Shown: piece by piece, positions 34,738 to 43,898 of the stretch
How the letters are laid out: every line of letters starts with the position of its first letter
Position numbering within the stretch: position 1 is the first letter of the stretch
Source: Alcaligenaceae bacterium 429
GTDB taxonomy: Bacteria; Pseudomonadota; Gammaproteobacteria; Burkholderiales; Burkholderiaceae_B
DNA: 48,099 nt
Direction: 5' to 3'
Assembly (NCBI GenBank): GCA_004791645.1
Contig: SRSN01000001.1
Location: 1 to 48,099, forward strand
Made by a program: the position numbers and the translations under genes
The notes under the pieces: generated by a model
The model's input: the letters and a program-made list of their open reading frames with translations, nothing else
Databases searched by the model: none
What the model was told of the DNA's origin: nothing

Positions 34738-36780
34738 ATGAGGTCCAATAAAACCCCAACAAGCCTACAACCCCCCGTCTTTTTCCCTGCTGCTTTTCTG
34801 ATTTTGGCTCTCGTGGCGTTCGCAATTCTCGCGCCAGAGACTGCTCAAAACATCTTTAGCGCCACGCAAAACTGGATCATCACCCACGTTAGCTGGTTCT
34901 ACATCCTCACCGTTGCCATCATTTTGCTGGCTGTCATTTTCTTGGCAGTGAGTCGTTATGGTGATATCAAGCTAGGCCCCGATCACTCCCAACCCGATTA
35001 CAAAAACATCACTTGGTTTGCCATGCTGTTTTCTACCGGTATGGGTATTGGTTTGATGTTCTTCGGTGTGGCAGAGCCCGTCATGCACTTCATGAACCCA
35101 CCTATAGGTGAGGGCGGCACGATTGAAGCTGCTCGCGAGTCCATGAACATCACGTTCTTCCACTGGGGCTTACACGCTTGGGCAATTTACGCCATCGTTG
35201 CCTTGGTGCTGGCTTTCTTCAGCTACCGTCATGGCTTACCACTGAAGCTGCGTTCGGCCTTGTACCCACTTATCGGTGACAAGATCTATGGTCCTATAGG
35301 CCACGCTGTGGATATTTTTGCCATTATTGGTACGGTATTTGGTGTAGCAACGTCTTTAGGTTTTGGCGTGGCACAGATTAATAGCGGTTTGGAGTATCTG
35401 TTCGGTATGGAGGTCTCCACCGTCAATCAGATCATCCTGATCGTTATTGCCTGCGGCTTGGCTACCTTATCAGTAGCCAGTGGTTTAGATCGCGGCATTA
35501 AGATTTTGTCTGAGCTGAACTTAGCCTTTGCCGTCTTACTGCTACTGTTCGTGCTGATTCTTGGCCCTACCGTATTCATCATGCAAACCTTTATGCAGAA
35601 TACGGGGGCTTATCTGTCCGACATCGTCAGCAAAACCTTTAACCTCTACGCCTACGAACCCAACGACTGGATTGGTGGTTGGACGCTGTTCTACTGGGGC
35701 TGGTGGTTGGCATGGTCTCCATTTGTGGGCCTGTTTATTGCACGTATTTCCCGTGGCCGTACCATCCGTGAATTTGTACGCGGTGTGCTGCTAGTACCTG
35801 CCGGTTTCACCTTGTTGTGGATGACCGTGTTTGGCGATACCGCTATCCATGCCATCTTGTACAACGGGATGCAAGAATTCGGTGTCTTTGTGCAAAACAA
35901 TACCTCGCAAGCCTTGTTTGCGTTCTTAGAACAATTGCCCTTTGCGTCCATTACCTCTGGCTTGGCCATTTGTATGGTGGTGGTGTTCTTTGTAACCTCC
36001 GCTGACTCTGGCGCACTGGTCGTGGATTTGCTGGCTTCCAAAGATGGCGAGCCATCACCGGTATGGCAACGTATATTCTGGTCCGCATTGGCCGGTGTAG
36101 TAGCGATTGCCTTGCTGTTGGCTGACGGCTTACAAGCCCTGCAAACGGCGACTATTGCGAGTGCCTTGCCGTTCTCCATCATCTTGCTGATTGCTATTTG
36201 GGGGCTGTTCAAAGCGCTGCAACTGGATGCCACCAAACGCCACATCCGTTATCAAACGGTGGCACGTAGCCAGCCGGTAGTACCCGGTCAACCATGGCAA
36301 AAACGCTTGCGTAACCTGATTGTGATGCCTAAACGCGAACAAGTATGTCGCTTCTTAGACAACACCGTAGAACCTGCGATGCAAGCGGTAGCTGCAGAAC
36401 TGCGTAAAGCTGGTTTTGATGCCAAGATGACTGTTTTAGAGCCATCTGAAGATCAACCAGAACGTGCTTTGGCCTTAGATGTAGAGCACCATGGCGCTTA
36501 CCAAGACTTCCGCTACAAAGTACGTCCTATGTGCGTGATTCGTCCTACCTTACGTACGGCTGATGCGAAACGTGACGACGAGGTGTATTACCGTGCTGAA
36601 GTGTTTCTAAGCGAAGGCGGTCAGGACTACGACGTTATGGGATGGAGCCAAGAAGAAGTGATCGGCGACATACTGGATCAGTACGAACGCCACCGTCACT
36701 TCTTGCATTTGGTGCACGATAACGACCCAACCATCCTGGCTGAAAACACATCGAATGGGGAAAATAAAGAAAGTTCATAA
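34738..36780 (+). CDS. BCCT-family choline/betaine transporter (BetT-like)
   Basis: This is a 680-residue inner-membrane sodium- or proton-coupled importer for quaternary ammonium compounds. It has twelve hydrophobic segments (about 15-500) and the BCCT signature WTLFYWGWWLAWSPFVGLFIARISRGRTIREFVRG, with its substrate-box tryptophans. The glycine-rich GMGIGLMFFGVAEPVMHF segment in TM3 is also typical. A C-terminal cytoplasmic extension of about 170 residues places it with BetT-type choline transporters, where such a tail senses osmotic stress. No bet oxidation genes adjoin it, so the substrate (choline, betaine, other) is open. ATG 34738 follows AAAAGGT. Confidence 0.9.
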   Translation: MRSNKTPTSLQPPVFFPAAFLILALVAFAILAPETAQNIFSATQNWIITHVSWFYILTVAIILLAVIFLAVSRYGDIKLGPDHSQPDYKNITWFAMLFSTGMGIGLMFFGVAEPVMHFMNPPIGEGGTIEAARESMNITFFHWGLHAWAIYAIVALVLAFFSYRHGLPLKLRSALYPLIGDKIYGPIGHAVDIFAIIGTVFGVATSLGFGVAQINSGLEYLFGMEVSTVNQIILIVIACGLATLSVASGLDRGIKILSELNLAFAVLLLLFVLILGPTVFIMQTFMQNTGAYLSDIVSKTFNLYAYEPNDWIGGWTLFYWGWWLAWSPFVGLFIARISRGRTIREFVRGVLLVPAGFTLLWMTVFGDTAIHAILYNGMQEFGVFVQNNTSQALFAFLEQLPFASITSGLAICMVVVFFVTSADSGALVVDLLASKDGEPSPVWQRIFWSALAGVVAIALLLADGLQALQTATIASALPFSIILLIAIWGLFKALQLDATKRHIRYQTVARSQPVVPGQPWQKRLRNLIVMPKREQVCRFLDNTVEPAMQAVAAELRKAGFDAKMTVLEPSEDQPERALALDVEHHGAYQDFRYKVRPMCVIRPTLRTADAKRDDEVYYRAEVFLSEGGQDYDVMGWSQEEVIGDILDQYERHRHFLHLVHDNDPTILAENTSNGENKESS

Positions 36781-36798
36781 AAACGCTTGCGTTTTAAG
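36780..36798 (+). terminator. Small stem-loop at the 3' end of the BCCT gene
   Basis: AAAACGC and GCGTTTT form a short hairpin directly at the stop codon, followed by TAAG. It is a weak terminator candidate only. Confidence 0.3.
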
Positions 36799-36824
36799 AA
36801 CACCCCCCATATAATTCTTATTTC

Positions 36825-36900
36825 GCCGGCTTAGCTCAGTTGGTAGAGCAGCGCACTTGTAATGCGAAGGTCGAGGGTTCAACTCCTTTAGCCGGCACCA
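36825..36900 (+). tRNA. tRNA-Thr (anticodon UGU)
   Basis: A 76-base cloverleaf with encoded CCA end. The acceptor stem GCCGGCT pairs with AGCCGGC, the D-arm GCTC pairs with GAGC, the anticodon loop CTTGTAA carries TGT at 36858-36860 (reads ACA/ACG threonine codons), and the T-arm contains TTCAA. The anticodon stem has a G-A mismatch at its outer pair and the T-stem has two G-T pairs; neither prevents folding. A terminator follows at 36911. Confidence 0.97.
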
Positions 36901-36910
36901 AGAATAAAGA

Positions 36911-36942
36911 AAACGCCAATCCTTAGGGGTTGGCGTTTTTTT
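36911..36942 (+). terminator. Terminator after tRNA-Thr
   Basis: A stem of nine perfect pairs (36911-36919 with 36930-36938), extended by a wobble and two G-C pairs, is followed by a T run. It also lies just beyond the 3' end of the minus-strand AraC gene and may serve both directions. Confidence 0.88.
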
Positions 36943-36952
36943 GTGCGTGTTT

Positions 36953-38002
36953 TTAATCCTTCAAACCCGCATCTTCTCTGGCCTGCGCTCTATAGTTCTG
37001 CGGCGTAGTCCCCACCCAGTTTTTAAATGCACGAGAAAAGCTTTTCTCGTTCTTAAAGCCGGTCTCAAACGCAATCTGCTTGATAGGCTTGCTGGTTCTG
37101 GCCAAGCATTCCATCGCCTTTTTCTGGCGCACATCGTTTTTCAACTGCTGTATGGAAAAGCCTTCTTCTTGTAGATGACGATACAGTGTGCGCACCGACA
37201 TATGCAGTTTCTCGGCCAGTTCTTCGGCGGTTAAGCCCAAATCGTTATGCAGCTGTTTGCGTATGCCTTGCACCAATAACTTGTCGCGCCGGTAAGGCAG
37301 CACGGTTAACAAGATGGCTTGGCGCAGCATGCTTTGCAGCATAGCTTCATCGCGTAACAACGGCAGTTGTAGGTAACGAGCGTCGAAATGCATAGCCGAC
37401 TGACCAGCGTTAAAACTGGTTTGGCCTGAAAATAAACGCGGATAGATTTCAGCGTGATCGGGCTTATCAAAGGCAAACATCACATCTTGTAGCTGTATGC
37501 GTGAATCAATAAGCCAACAAGCGTAGCCCAACATGTATCGGAACAAGGTGACATGGCAGAACTCGCGCATCTCACCCAGATCGCGGTTTTCTTGCAGGCT
37601 AATGGTTGCCACGTTACTGGACACATCTAGGCTTAAGATCACATCGTCAGTCAGTAGGCGGTGATGCCTGCACCAGCGTTTTAGGGCAATACCCAAATCG
37701 GGTGAGCTCAATGACGCCCTACACAGCATGCCGTAGCTACCCCACGGCAACTTCCTAGAAAACCACCCCAAGGCTTCGTCGTCTAGCTCTTGCATAGCAA
37801 GTGCCGACATTTGTTCCATTTGAGTGGCGGTGACCCGCGCTTTAGCATCCAACAACAGCTTGGGTGGAATCTGCGCTTTACGTAAGGCACTGGCAGGATC
37901 CATGCCATATTTTTGATACGCCAGCACCATAGCCTTGATGAAGGCTATAGGCGTAGTGGCCTTCTTTCCAAACAATAACGGCAAACTGTGTATAACTGTC
38001 AT
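36953..38002 (-). CDS. AraC-family transcriptional regulator, likely of leucine/isovalerate catabolism
   Basis: This is a 349-residue regulator. The N-terminal part (about 20-210) resembles the arabinose-binding-like domain of the OruR/ArgR-type AraC group (AFIKAMVLAYQKYGMDPASALRKAQIPP). The C-terminal double helix-turn-helix (about 250-345) contains GLTAEELAEKLHMSVRTLYRHLQEEGFSIQQLKNDVRQKKAMECL and IKQIAFETGFKNEKSFSRAFKNWVGTTPQNYR. ATG 38002 has a very strong GAGGAGG upstream, so the longer frame to 38089 is rejected. It is divergent from the liu genes with 252 bases between, which makes it their probable activator; the inducer is not known. Confidence 0.88.
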   Translation of the reverse strand: MTVIHSLPLLFGKKATTPIAFIKAMVLAYQKYGMDPASALRKAQIPPKLLLDAKARVTATQMEQMSALAMQELDDEALGWFSRKLPWGSYGMLCRASLSSPDLGIALKRWCRHHRLLTDDVILSLDVSSNVATISLQENRDLGEMREFCHVTLFRYMLGYACWLIDSRIQLQDVMFAFDKPDHAEIYPRLFSGQTSFNAGQSAMHFDARYLQLPLLRDEAMLQSMLRQAILLTVLPYRRDKLLVQGIRKQLHNDLGLTAEELAEKLHMSVRTLYRHLQEEGFSIQQLKNDVRQKKAMECLARTSKPIKQIAFETGFKNEKSFSRAFKNWVGTTPQNYRAQAREDAGLKD

Positions 38003-38141
38003 AGGTGCCTCCTCTACACCACGGCGTAAACCACTATACAGAGTGGCAGTATTTGCAACCTTTTTGGCATGACCAGACCCACCGGCCACCTTATTATCAA
38101 TTCATCACCATACCCATTCAAGATCAACTATACGTATTGCA

Positions 38142-38161
38142 CTCACTACTCATACAGTGAG
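38142..38161. promoter_or_regulatory. Inverted repeat CTCACT/AGTGAG in the AraC-liuA intergenic region
   Basis: Perfect 6-bp arms (38142-38147 and 38156-38161) with eight bases between, about 94 bases before liuA. Another inverted repeat, CCACT/AGTGG, is at 38031-38046 close to the regulator gene. Either may be a regulator site; neither is proven. Confidence 0.3.
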
Positions 38162-38175
38162 GCAACAGAGACAGC

Positions 38176-38203
38176 TCAGCACAGGCTTACCCTCCTGTGC
38201 TGA
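38176..38203 (+). promoter_or_regulatory. Leader hairpin upstream of liuA
   Basis: TCAGCACAGG and CCTGTGCTGA form a perfect 10-bp stem with an eight-base loop, 51 bases before the liuA start. No T run follows, so it is not a terminator. It could stabilise the mRNA, act as an operator, or mask something in the leader. A second hairpin, ACACCT/AGGTGT (38227-38242), covers the only good ribosome-binding sequence. Confidence 0.45.
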
Positions 38204-38244
38204 CACCAATCACCAACAGGAGCATGACACCTGCAAAGGTGTAC

Positions 38245-38274
38245 ATGAAAAGCCATGAGTATTTCAGGCCTTAA
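38245..38274 (+). CDS. Possible nine-codon leader ORF overlapping liuA
   Basis: An ATG at 38245 follows AAAGGTG at close spacing and encodes MKSHEYFRP before a TAA inside liuA. The liuA ATG (38255) lies in another frame ten bases later and has no well-spaced ribosome-binding sequence of its own. The tiny frame might deliver ribosomes to liuA by coupling. It is purely a sequence observation and may be chance. Confidence 0.25.
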   Translation: MKSHEYFRP

Positions 38275-39427
38275 TTTCTTTCTTGGCGACACCATTGAAA
38301 TGCTGCAAGAGACTGTACGGTCTTTCGCGGCCAAAGAGATCGCCCCTCGTGCTGCTGACATAGATAGGGATAACGAATTCCCAGCCGACCTCTGGCAGAA
38401 AATGGGTGATCTAGGCCTATTGGGCATCACCAGTTCTGAAGAGTACGGCGGCACCGATGCCGGTTACTTAGCCCATATTATTGTGATGGAAGAGCTTTCA
38501 CGTGCCTCGGCCTCGGTAGCTCTATCATACGGCGCACACTCTAACTTGTGTGTAAACCAAATCACTCGCCACGGCACTGCCGAACAAAAAGCCAAATATT
38601 TGCCAGGTCTTATTTCTGGTGAGCATATAGGCGCTCTGGCCATGTCCGAGCCTAACGCAGGTTCTGACGTCGTATCCATGAAGCTGCGTGCCGAGAAGAA
38701 GGGCGATAAGTTCGTACTGAATGGCAGCAAAATGTGGATCACCAACGGTGGCGATGCCGATACCTTGGTGGTGTACGCCAAAACCGACCCCGCTGCCGGC
38801 GCTAAAGGTATTACTGCTTTTATCGTAGAAAAAAGCTTTAAAGGTTTTTCTCACGGTACGCATTTGGACAAGCTGGGCATGCGTGGCTCTAACACCTATC
38901 CACTGTTCTTTGATGATTGCGAGATTCCCGAAGAAAACGTGCTAGGTGGTGTGGGCAATGGCGTCAAAGTGTTGATGAGCGGATTGGACTACGAACGCGC
39001 CGTACTGTGCGGTGGCCCACTGGGCATCATGGCCGCATGTATGGATGTGGTCGTGCCCTACATTCACGAGCGCAAACAGTTTGATCAACCTATAGGCCAG
39101 TTCCAACTGATGCAGGGCAAGATTGCTGACATGTACAGCACATGGCAAGCAAACCGTGCCTATGTCTACGCATTGGGTCGTGCCTGTGACTTAAGCAACC
39201 ATAGCCGCACTCTGCGTAAAGATGCTGCAGGCGCTATTTTGTACAGCGCTGAAAAAGCCACCTGGATGGCAGGCGAAGCAATTCAAGTTTTGGGTGGTAA
39301 CGGTTACATCAACGAATACCCCACAGGCCGCCTCTGGCGCGATGCCAAGCTGTATGAAATTGGTGCAGGCACCAGTGAAATCCGACGCATGCTGATTGGC
39401 CGCGAATTGTTTGAAGAAACCCGTTAA
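38255..39427 (+). CDS. liuA: Isovaleryl-CoA dehydrogenase
   Basis: This FAD enzyme oxidises isovaleryl-CoA to 3-methylcrotonyl-CoA in leucine breakdown. The 390-residue product is an acyl-CoA dehydrogenase. The catalytic base is E247 in [17 protein letters not shown], the position specific to isovaleryl-CoA dehydrogenases; most other acyl-CoA dehydrogenases carry it near the C-terminus, where this protein has [17 protein letters not shown]. Other markers are the N-terminal [31 protein letters not shown] and [16 protein letters not shown]. It is first of the liu genes, with liuB 12 bases after it. Confidence 0.95.
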   Translation: MSISGLNFFLGDTIEMLQETVRSFAAKEIAPRAADIDRDNEFPADLWQKMGDLGLLGITSSEEYGGTDAGYLAHIIVMEELSRASASVALSYGAHSNLCVNQITRHGTAEQKAKYLPGLISGEHIGALAMSEPNAGSDVVSMKLRAEKKGDKFVLNGSKMWITNGGDADTLVVYAKTDPAAGAKGITAFIVEKSFKGFSHGTHLDKLGMRGSNTYPLFFDDCEIPEENVLGGVGNGVKVLMSGLDYERAVLCGGPLGIMAACMDVVVPYIHERKQFDQPIGQFQLMQGKIADMYSTWQANRAYVYALGRACDLSNHSRTLRKDAAGAILYSAEKATWMAGEAIQVLGGNGYINEYPTGRLWRDAKLYEIGAGTSEIRRMLIGRELFEETR

Positions 39428-39439
39428 GAAGGGGGTTGT

Positions 39440-41047
39440 ATGACCAAACTTACCTCCAAGCTGAACACCCGCTCTGACGAGTTCAAAACCAACGCTGAAA
39501 CCATGCGCACGCTGGTGGATGACTTACGCGCCAAAGCCAAACTGGTGGCCGACGGTTCATCACCCAAAGCGCGTGAAAAACACTTGGCACGCAATAAGCT
39601 GCTACCGCGTGATCGCATTGATCATCTGCTAGACAAAGGTTCGGCCTTTTTGGAAATAGGGCAGCTAGCCGCCTACGGTTTGTACGGCGACGAAGTGCCC
39701 TCTGCCGGCCTTATTGCTGGCATTGGTCGCATCCACGGCACCGAGTGCATGGTGATTGCGAATGACGCCACAGTCAAAGGGGGAACGTATTTCCCCATGA
39801 CGGTGAAAAAGCACCTACGCGCACAAGAAATTGCCGAAAAGAACCACCTACCATGCATTTATTTGGTGGACTCTGGCGGCGCGTTCTTGCCTATGCAAGA
39901 TGAAGTGTTCCCCGATCGTGATCACTTTGGTCGTATTTTCTACAACCAAGCACAAATGTCAGCCAAAGGCATTCCACAGATTGCGGTGGTAATGGGTTCG
40001 TGTACCGCTGGTGGCGCTTATGTGCCTGCGATGTCTGACGAAACCATTATTGTCAAAAACCAGGGCACCATCTTTTTGGCAGGCCCGCCGCTGGTTAAAG
40101 CGGCTACCGGTGAAGTCGTAAGTGCCGAAGATTTGGGTGGTGCTGATGTGCACACACGCATTTCTGGTGTGGCTGACCATTACGCCGAAGACGATGCGCA
40201 CGCCTTATATCTCGCGCGCCGCATTGTGCAGAATTTGAATCGTAAAAAACCGCAGTCGCTAGTGCTACAACCTAGCGAAGAGCCGCTGTACGACCCCGAA
40301 GAAATCTACGGCATTTTGCCTACCGATAACCGCAAACCCTACGATGTACGCGAAGTAATTGCACGCATTGTAGATGGCTCGCGCTTTGACGAATTTAAGG
40401 CGCGCTACGGCAACACCTTAGTCACAGGTTTTGCGCATTTATACGGTCAGCCCGTAGGCATTATTGCCAACAACGGTATTTTGTTCAGTGAGTCTGCACA
40501 AAAGGGTGCGCACTTCATTGAGCTATGCGGCCAGCGCAATATCCCTCTGGTGTTCTTGCAGAACATCAGCGGCTTTATGGTAGGGCGCAAATACGAAAGC
40601 GGCGGTATTGCTAAAGACGGTGCCAAGATGGTGACGGCCGTGAGTACAGTCGCCGTACCCAAAATCACCATGCTGATTGGTGGCTCGTTTGGTGCTGGTA
40701 ACTACGGCATGTGCGGTCGCGCTTATGACCCACGCTTCTTGTGGATGTGGCCAAACAGCCGTATCTCGGTGATGGGCGGCGAGCAAGCAGCCAGTGTGCT
40801 GTCTACCATCCGTCGCGATCAGTTAGAAGCCAAAGGCGAAAACTGGAGCACTGACGACGAGGCGCAATTCAAAGCTCCCTTGTTGCAGCAATATGAGCAC
40901 CAAGGCCACCCCTATTATTCCAGCGCCCGCCTATGGGACGACGGCATTGTAGATCCTGCACAAAGCCGCCGTATTTTGGGGTTGTCGCTATCTGCTTCCC
41001 TAAACGCCCCCATAGAACCCACCAAATTTGGTCTGTTCAGAATGTAA
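39440..41047 (+). CDS. liuB: Methylcrotonyl-CoA carboxylase, carboxyltransferase (beta) subunit
   Basis: It transfers the carboxyl group from biotin to 3-methylcrotonyl-CoA, giving 3-methylglutaconyl-CoA, together with the LiuD subunit. The 535-residue carboxyltransferase has crotonase-like halves. Markers are [41 protein letters not shown], the acyl-CoA region [27 protein letters not shown], and later [27 protein letters not shown] and [20 protein letters not shown]. These distinguish it from propionyl-CoA carboxylase. It lies between liuA and liuC; GGGGG precedes the ATG. Confidence 0.95.
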   Translation: MTKLTSKLNTRSDEFKTNAETMRTLVDDLRAKAKLVADGSSPKAREKHLARNKLLPRDRIDHLLDKGSAFLEIGQLAAYGLYGDEVPSAGLIAGIGRIHGTECMVIANDATVKGGTYFPMTVKKHLRAQEIAEKNHLPCIYLVDSGGAFLPMQDEVFPDRDHFGRIFYNQAQMSAKGIPQIAVVMGSCTAGGAYVPAMSDETIIVKNQGTIFLAGPPLVKAATGEVVSAEDLGGADVHTRISGVADHYAEDDAHALYLARRIVQNLNRKKPQSLVLQPSEEPLYDPEEIYGILPTDNRKPYDVREVIARIVDGSRFDEFKARYGNTLVTGFAHLYGQPVGIIANNGILFSESAQKGAHFIELCGQRNIPLVFLQNISGFMVGRKYESGGIAKDGAKMVTAVSTVAVPKITMLIGGSFGAGNYGMCGRAYDPRFLWMWPNSRISVMGGEQAASVLSTIRRDQLEAKGENWSTDDEAQFKAPLLQQYEHQGHPYYSSARLWDDGIVDPAQSRRILGLSLSASLNAPIEPTKFGLFRM

Positions 41048-41070
41048 ACGCGCCACTATCAAGAGGTGTA

Positions 41071-41868
41071 ATGATGTTTAGCTTTCTTGAGATTACCCAA
41101 CACGCTGGTGTCGCGACCGTCTGGATGAATAGACCGGAGCTGCACAACGCGTTTAATGCCCAGCTGATTCACGAGCTGTACACCGCTTTTCAGCAACTGG
41201 ATAACGATGCTGAGGTACGTGCTGTAGTCTTAGCCGCCAGAGGTAAAAGCTTTTCAGCCGGTGCTGATTTGAACTGGATGAAAAGTGCCGTCAATGCCAG
41301 CCAGCAAGACAACCACAACGATGCGTTGGCGCTGTCTAACATGCTGCACACGTTGGCGACGCTACGTAAACCTACCATTGCCCGTGTACAAGGCGCGGCA
41401 ATTGGTGGAGGCATGGGCCTAGTCAGCGCTTGCGATATTTGCGTTGCTGCTGACACCGCTAAATTTGCTACGTCTGAAGTCAAACTAGGGCTGATTCCTA
41501 GTGTGATTAGCCCCTATGTGATTCGTGCTATTGGGCCTCGCCAAGCCCACCGCTATTTCCTAACAGCAGAGATGATTCCTGCTACTACCGCACTGGCGAT
41601 TGGGCTTGCCCATGAGGTAGTACCCGCCGACCAACTGGATGACAAAATCAACACGCTACTTGCTGCCCTGCAAGCCGGTGGCCCAGAGGCCCAAGCAGCA
41701 TCCAAAGCGTTGATTCAGTCGGTGAGTTACAGACCCATAGACCAGAGCTTGCTAGAGCTCTGCGCCCGCAACATTGCTGAACTGCGTACCGGCAGCGAAG
41801 CTCAGGAAGGCATGGCTGCCTTCCTTGCCAGACGTGCGCCTCAATGGCTGCACAGCAAGGAGTCCTAA
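41071..41868 (+). CDS. liuC: Methylglutaconyl-CoA hydratase (enoyl-CoA hydratase/isomerase family)
   Basis: It hydrates 3-methylglutaconyl-CoA to HMG-CoA. The 265-residue crotonase-fold protein has the oxyanion-hole sequences FSAGADLNWMK and GAAIGGGMGLVSACDICVA, and the segment KLGLIPSVISPYVIRAIGPRQAHRYFLTAE typical of the leucine-pathway hydratase. ATG 41071 has AAGAGGT upstream (a second ATG follows at once); the longer frame inside liuB is rejected. It lies 23 bases after liuB and liuD starts one base after its stop. Confidence 0.92.
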   Translation: MMFSFLEITQHAGVATVWMNRPELHNAFNAQLIHELYTAFQQLDNDAEVRAVVLAARGKSFSAGADLNWMKSAVNASQQDNHNDALALSNMLHTLATLRKPTIARVQGAAIGGGMGLVSACDICVAADTAKFATSEVKLGLIPSVISPYVIRAIGPRQAHRYFLTAEMIPATTALAIGLAHEVVPADQLDDKINTLLAALQAGGPEAQAASKALIQSVSYRPIDQSLLELCARNIAELRTGSEAQEGMAAFLARRAPQWLHSKES

Positions 41869-41869
41869 T

Positions 41870-43852
41870 ATGTTCAATCGTATTCTGATTGCAAACCGTG
41901 GCGAGATTGCTTGCCGCATTATCAAAACTGCACGACGCCTAGGCATAGAAACCGTTGCAGTTTATTCCGAAGCAGACCGCAATAGCCGTCACGTGCGTTT
42001 GGCTGACCAAGCCATACTGATTGGCCCTGCGGCATCGGCACAAAGCTACCTCAGTATCGAAAAAATCATTGCTGCCGCCAAAACCAGTGGCGCTGAAGCC
42101 ATTCACCCCGGCTATGGCTTTTTGTCAGAAAACACTGCATTTAGACAAGCATGCGACGATGCAGATATCGTGTTTATTGGCCCTCCTACTGCGGCTATTA
42201 AAGCCATGGGCTCTAAATCTGCCGCTAAGAAGCTGATGGAAACGGCCAATGTGCCGCTTACCCCCGGCTACCACGGTGATAACCAAGATGCAGATTTCCT
42301 GAAGCAGCAAGCTGATCAAATTGGCTACCCTGTGCTGATTAAGGCCGCGGCAGGCGGTGGCGGTAAAGGGATGCGCTTGGTTGAACGCACTGAAGATTTC
42401 GCGGCTTCGCTGGTATCGTGCAAACAAGAAGCCAGTGCCAGCTTTGGCGACGACTTGGTGTTAATTGAGAAATACATCACCCAGCCTCGCCACGTAGAAA
42501 TACAGATTTTTGCTGACCAACACGGTAACTGTGTACACCTATTTGAACGCGACTGTTCCGTACAGCGTCGTCACCAGAAAATTCTGGAAGAAGCTCCCGC
42601 CCCCGGCTTATCCGCTGAACTACGCAACACCATGGGCGAAGCCGCTGTAAAAGCAGCACAGGCGACTGGCTATGTGGGTGCAGGTACCGTGGAATTCATC
42701 ATGGGGCCGGCGGGCAACTTCTACTTTATGGAGATGAATACTCGTCTGCAAGTAGAGCACCCGGTCACAGAAATGATTACCGGCCAAGACTTGGTGGAAT
42801 GGCAATTGCGTGTCGCCGCAGGCCAACCTCTGCCGCTTAGCCAAGACCAACTGCACGTTACCGGCCATGCGATTGAAGCCCGTATTTATGCGGAGTCGCC
42901 CGATAAAGATTTCATGCCCGCAACCGGTAAATTGCTGCACTACCACCCACCAGCAAACACCCGCTATGTGCGCGTGGACAGCGGCGTGGAAGAGGGTGAT
43001 GCCATTACTCCTTTCTACGACCCAATGATCGCCAAGCTGATTGTGTGGGACGAAGACCGCGACAATGCTTTAGCAAGAATGCTACAAGCCTTAAAGCACT
43101 ACGAAGTGGCTGGTGTGCAAACCAATATCCAGTTCTTATCACGCTTGGTGGGCTGCCCCGCCTTTATGCAGGCCGATCTGGACACCGCCTTGATTACCCG
43201 CCAGCACGATCACCTGTTCGTGCCACCTACACCTGTACCGGATACTGCTTTTGCCGCCCTAGCCGTGAGCGAATTGCTGCGCGAGGCATCACAGCACAAC
43301 ACTGAGACCTCACCGTGGGCCATCAACGATAACTGGCGCTCGAATCTGGATGCCACACGCTTGTTTGCCTTCCAGCACGACGACCACAACGTCATCGTGA
43401 GCACACTCGCCACCCCACAAGGTTGGCGCATTGATGTCAACGGACAGCGCTTTACCGCCGATGGTAACGCCTTGGGCGACCAGAAATTCCGAGTCTGCCT
43501 AGATGGACGTTGCCAAGACCTGTCTGTTGTCAGCACTGAGCACCAACGTCATGTGTTCTACGACGGTCAAAGCTGGCTGGTGCACTGCACCCACGATTTG
43601 CCACCACAAGTGGCTCAAGAACAAGACGACAAGGGCCTACAAGCGCCCATGCCAGGCATTGTGGTGGCGTTGCTGGCCGAGGCTGGTAGCCATGTCACCC
43701 GCAACACCCCTTTACTCACACTGAGCGCCATGAAGATGGAATACACCATCAGCGCCCCCAGTGATGGCGTGATTCGCAAACTACTGTGCGCAGTAGGAGA
43801 CCAAGTCGATGATGGAGCAGATCTGATCGAATTCGAACCGTCAGCAGCATAA
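41870..43852 (+). CDS. liuD: Methylcrotonyl-CoA carboxylase, biotin-carrying (alpha) subunit
   Basis: It carboxylates its own biotin with ATP and bicarbonate. The 660-residue protein has a biotin carboxylase domain (about 1-450: MFNRILIANRGEIACRII, ATP-grasp loop AAAGGGGKGMRLV, EKYITQPRHVEIQIFAD and EMNTRLQVEHPVTEMITG), a linker domain, and a C-terminal biotinyl domain with the modified lysine K622 in LSAMKMEYTI. AAGGAG precedes ATG 41870. It forms the complex with LiuB encoded upstream. Confidence 0.95.
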   Translation: MFNRILIANRGEIACRIIKTARRLGIETVAVYSEADRNSRHVRLADQAILIGPAASAQSYLSIEKIIAAAKTSGAEAIHPGYGFLSENTAFRQACDDADIVFIGPPTAAIKAMGSKSAAKKLMETANVPLTPGYHGDNQDADFLKQQADQIGYPVLIKAAAGGGGKGMRLVERTEDFAASLVSCKQEASASFGDDLVLIEKYITQPRHVEIQIFADQHGNCVHLFERDCSVQRRHQKILEEAPAPGLSAELRNTMGEAAVKAAQATGYVGAGTVEFIMGPAGNFYFMEMNTRLQVEHPVTEMITGQDLVEWQLRVAAGQPLPLSQDQLHVTGHAIEARIYAESPDKDFMPATGKLLHYHPPANTRYVRVDSGVEEGDAITPFYDPMIAKLIVWDEDRDNALARMLQALKHYEVAGVQTNIQFLSRLVGCPAFMQADLDTALITRQHDHLFVPPTPVPDTAFAALAVSELLREASQHNTETSPWAINDNWRSNLDATRLFAFQHDDHNVIVSTLATPQGWRIDVNGQRFTADGNALGDQKFRVCLDGRCQDLSVVSTEHQRHVFYDGQSWLVHCTHDLPPQVAQEQDDKGLQAPMPGIVVALLAEAGSHVTRNTPLLTLSAMKMEYTISAPSDGVIRKLLCAVGDQVDDGADLIEFEPSAA

Positions 43853-43898
43853 CAAAACATAAGCTGAGCAGGCATAAAACAACCCAGGAGACAACACC

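Noticed and set aside
36825-36900. tRNA-Thr as an integration site for a mobile element
   Set aside because: No integrase, no repeated copy of the tRNA 3' end and no phage or plasmid genes are present on either side.
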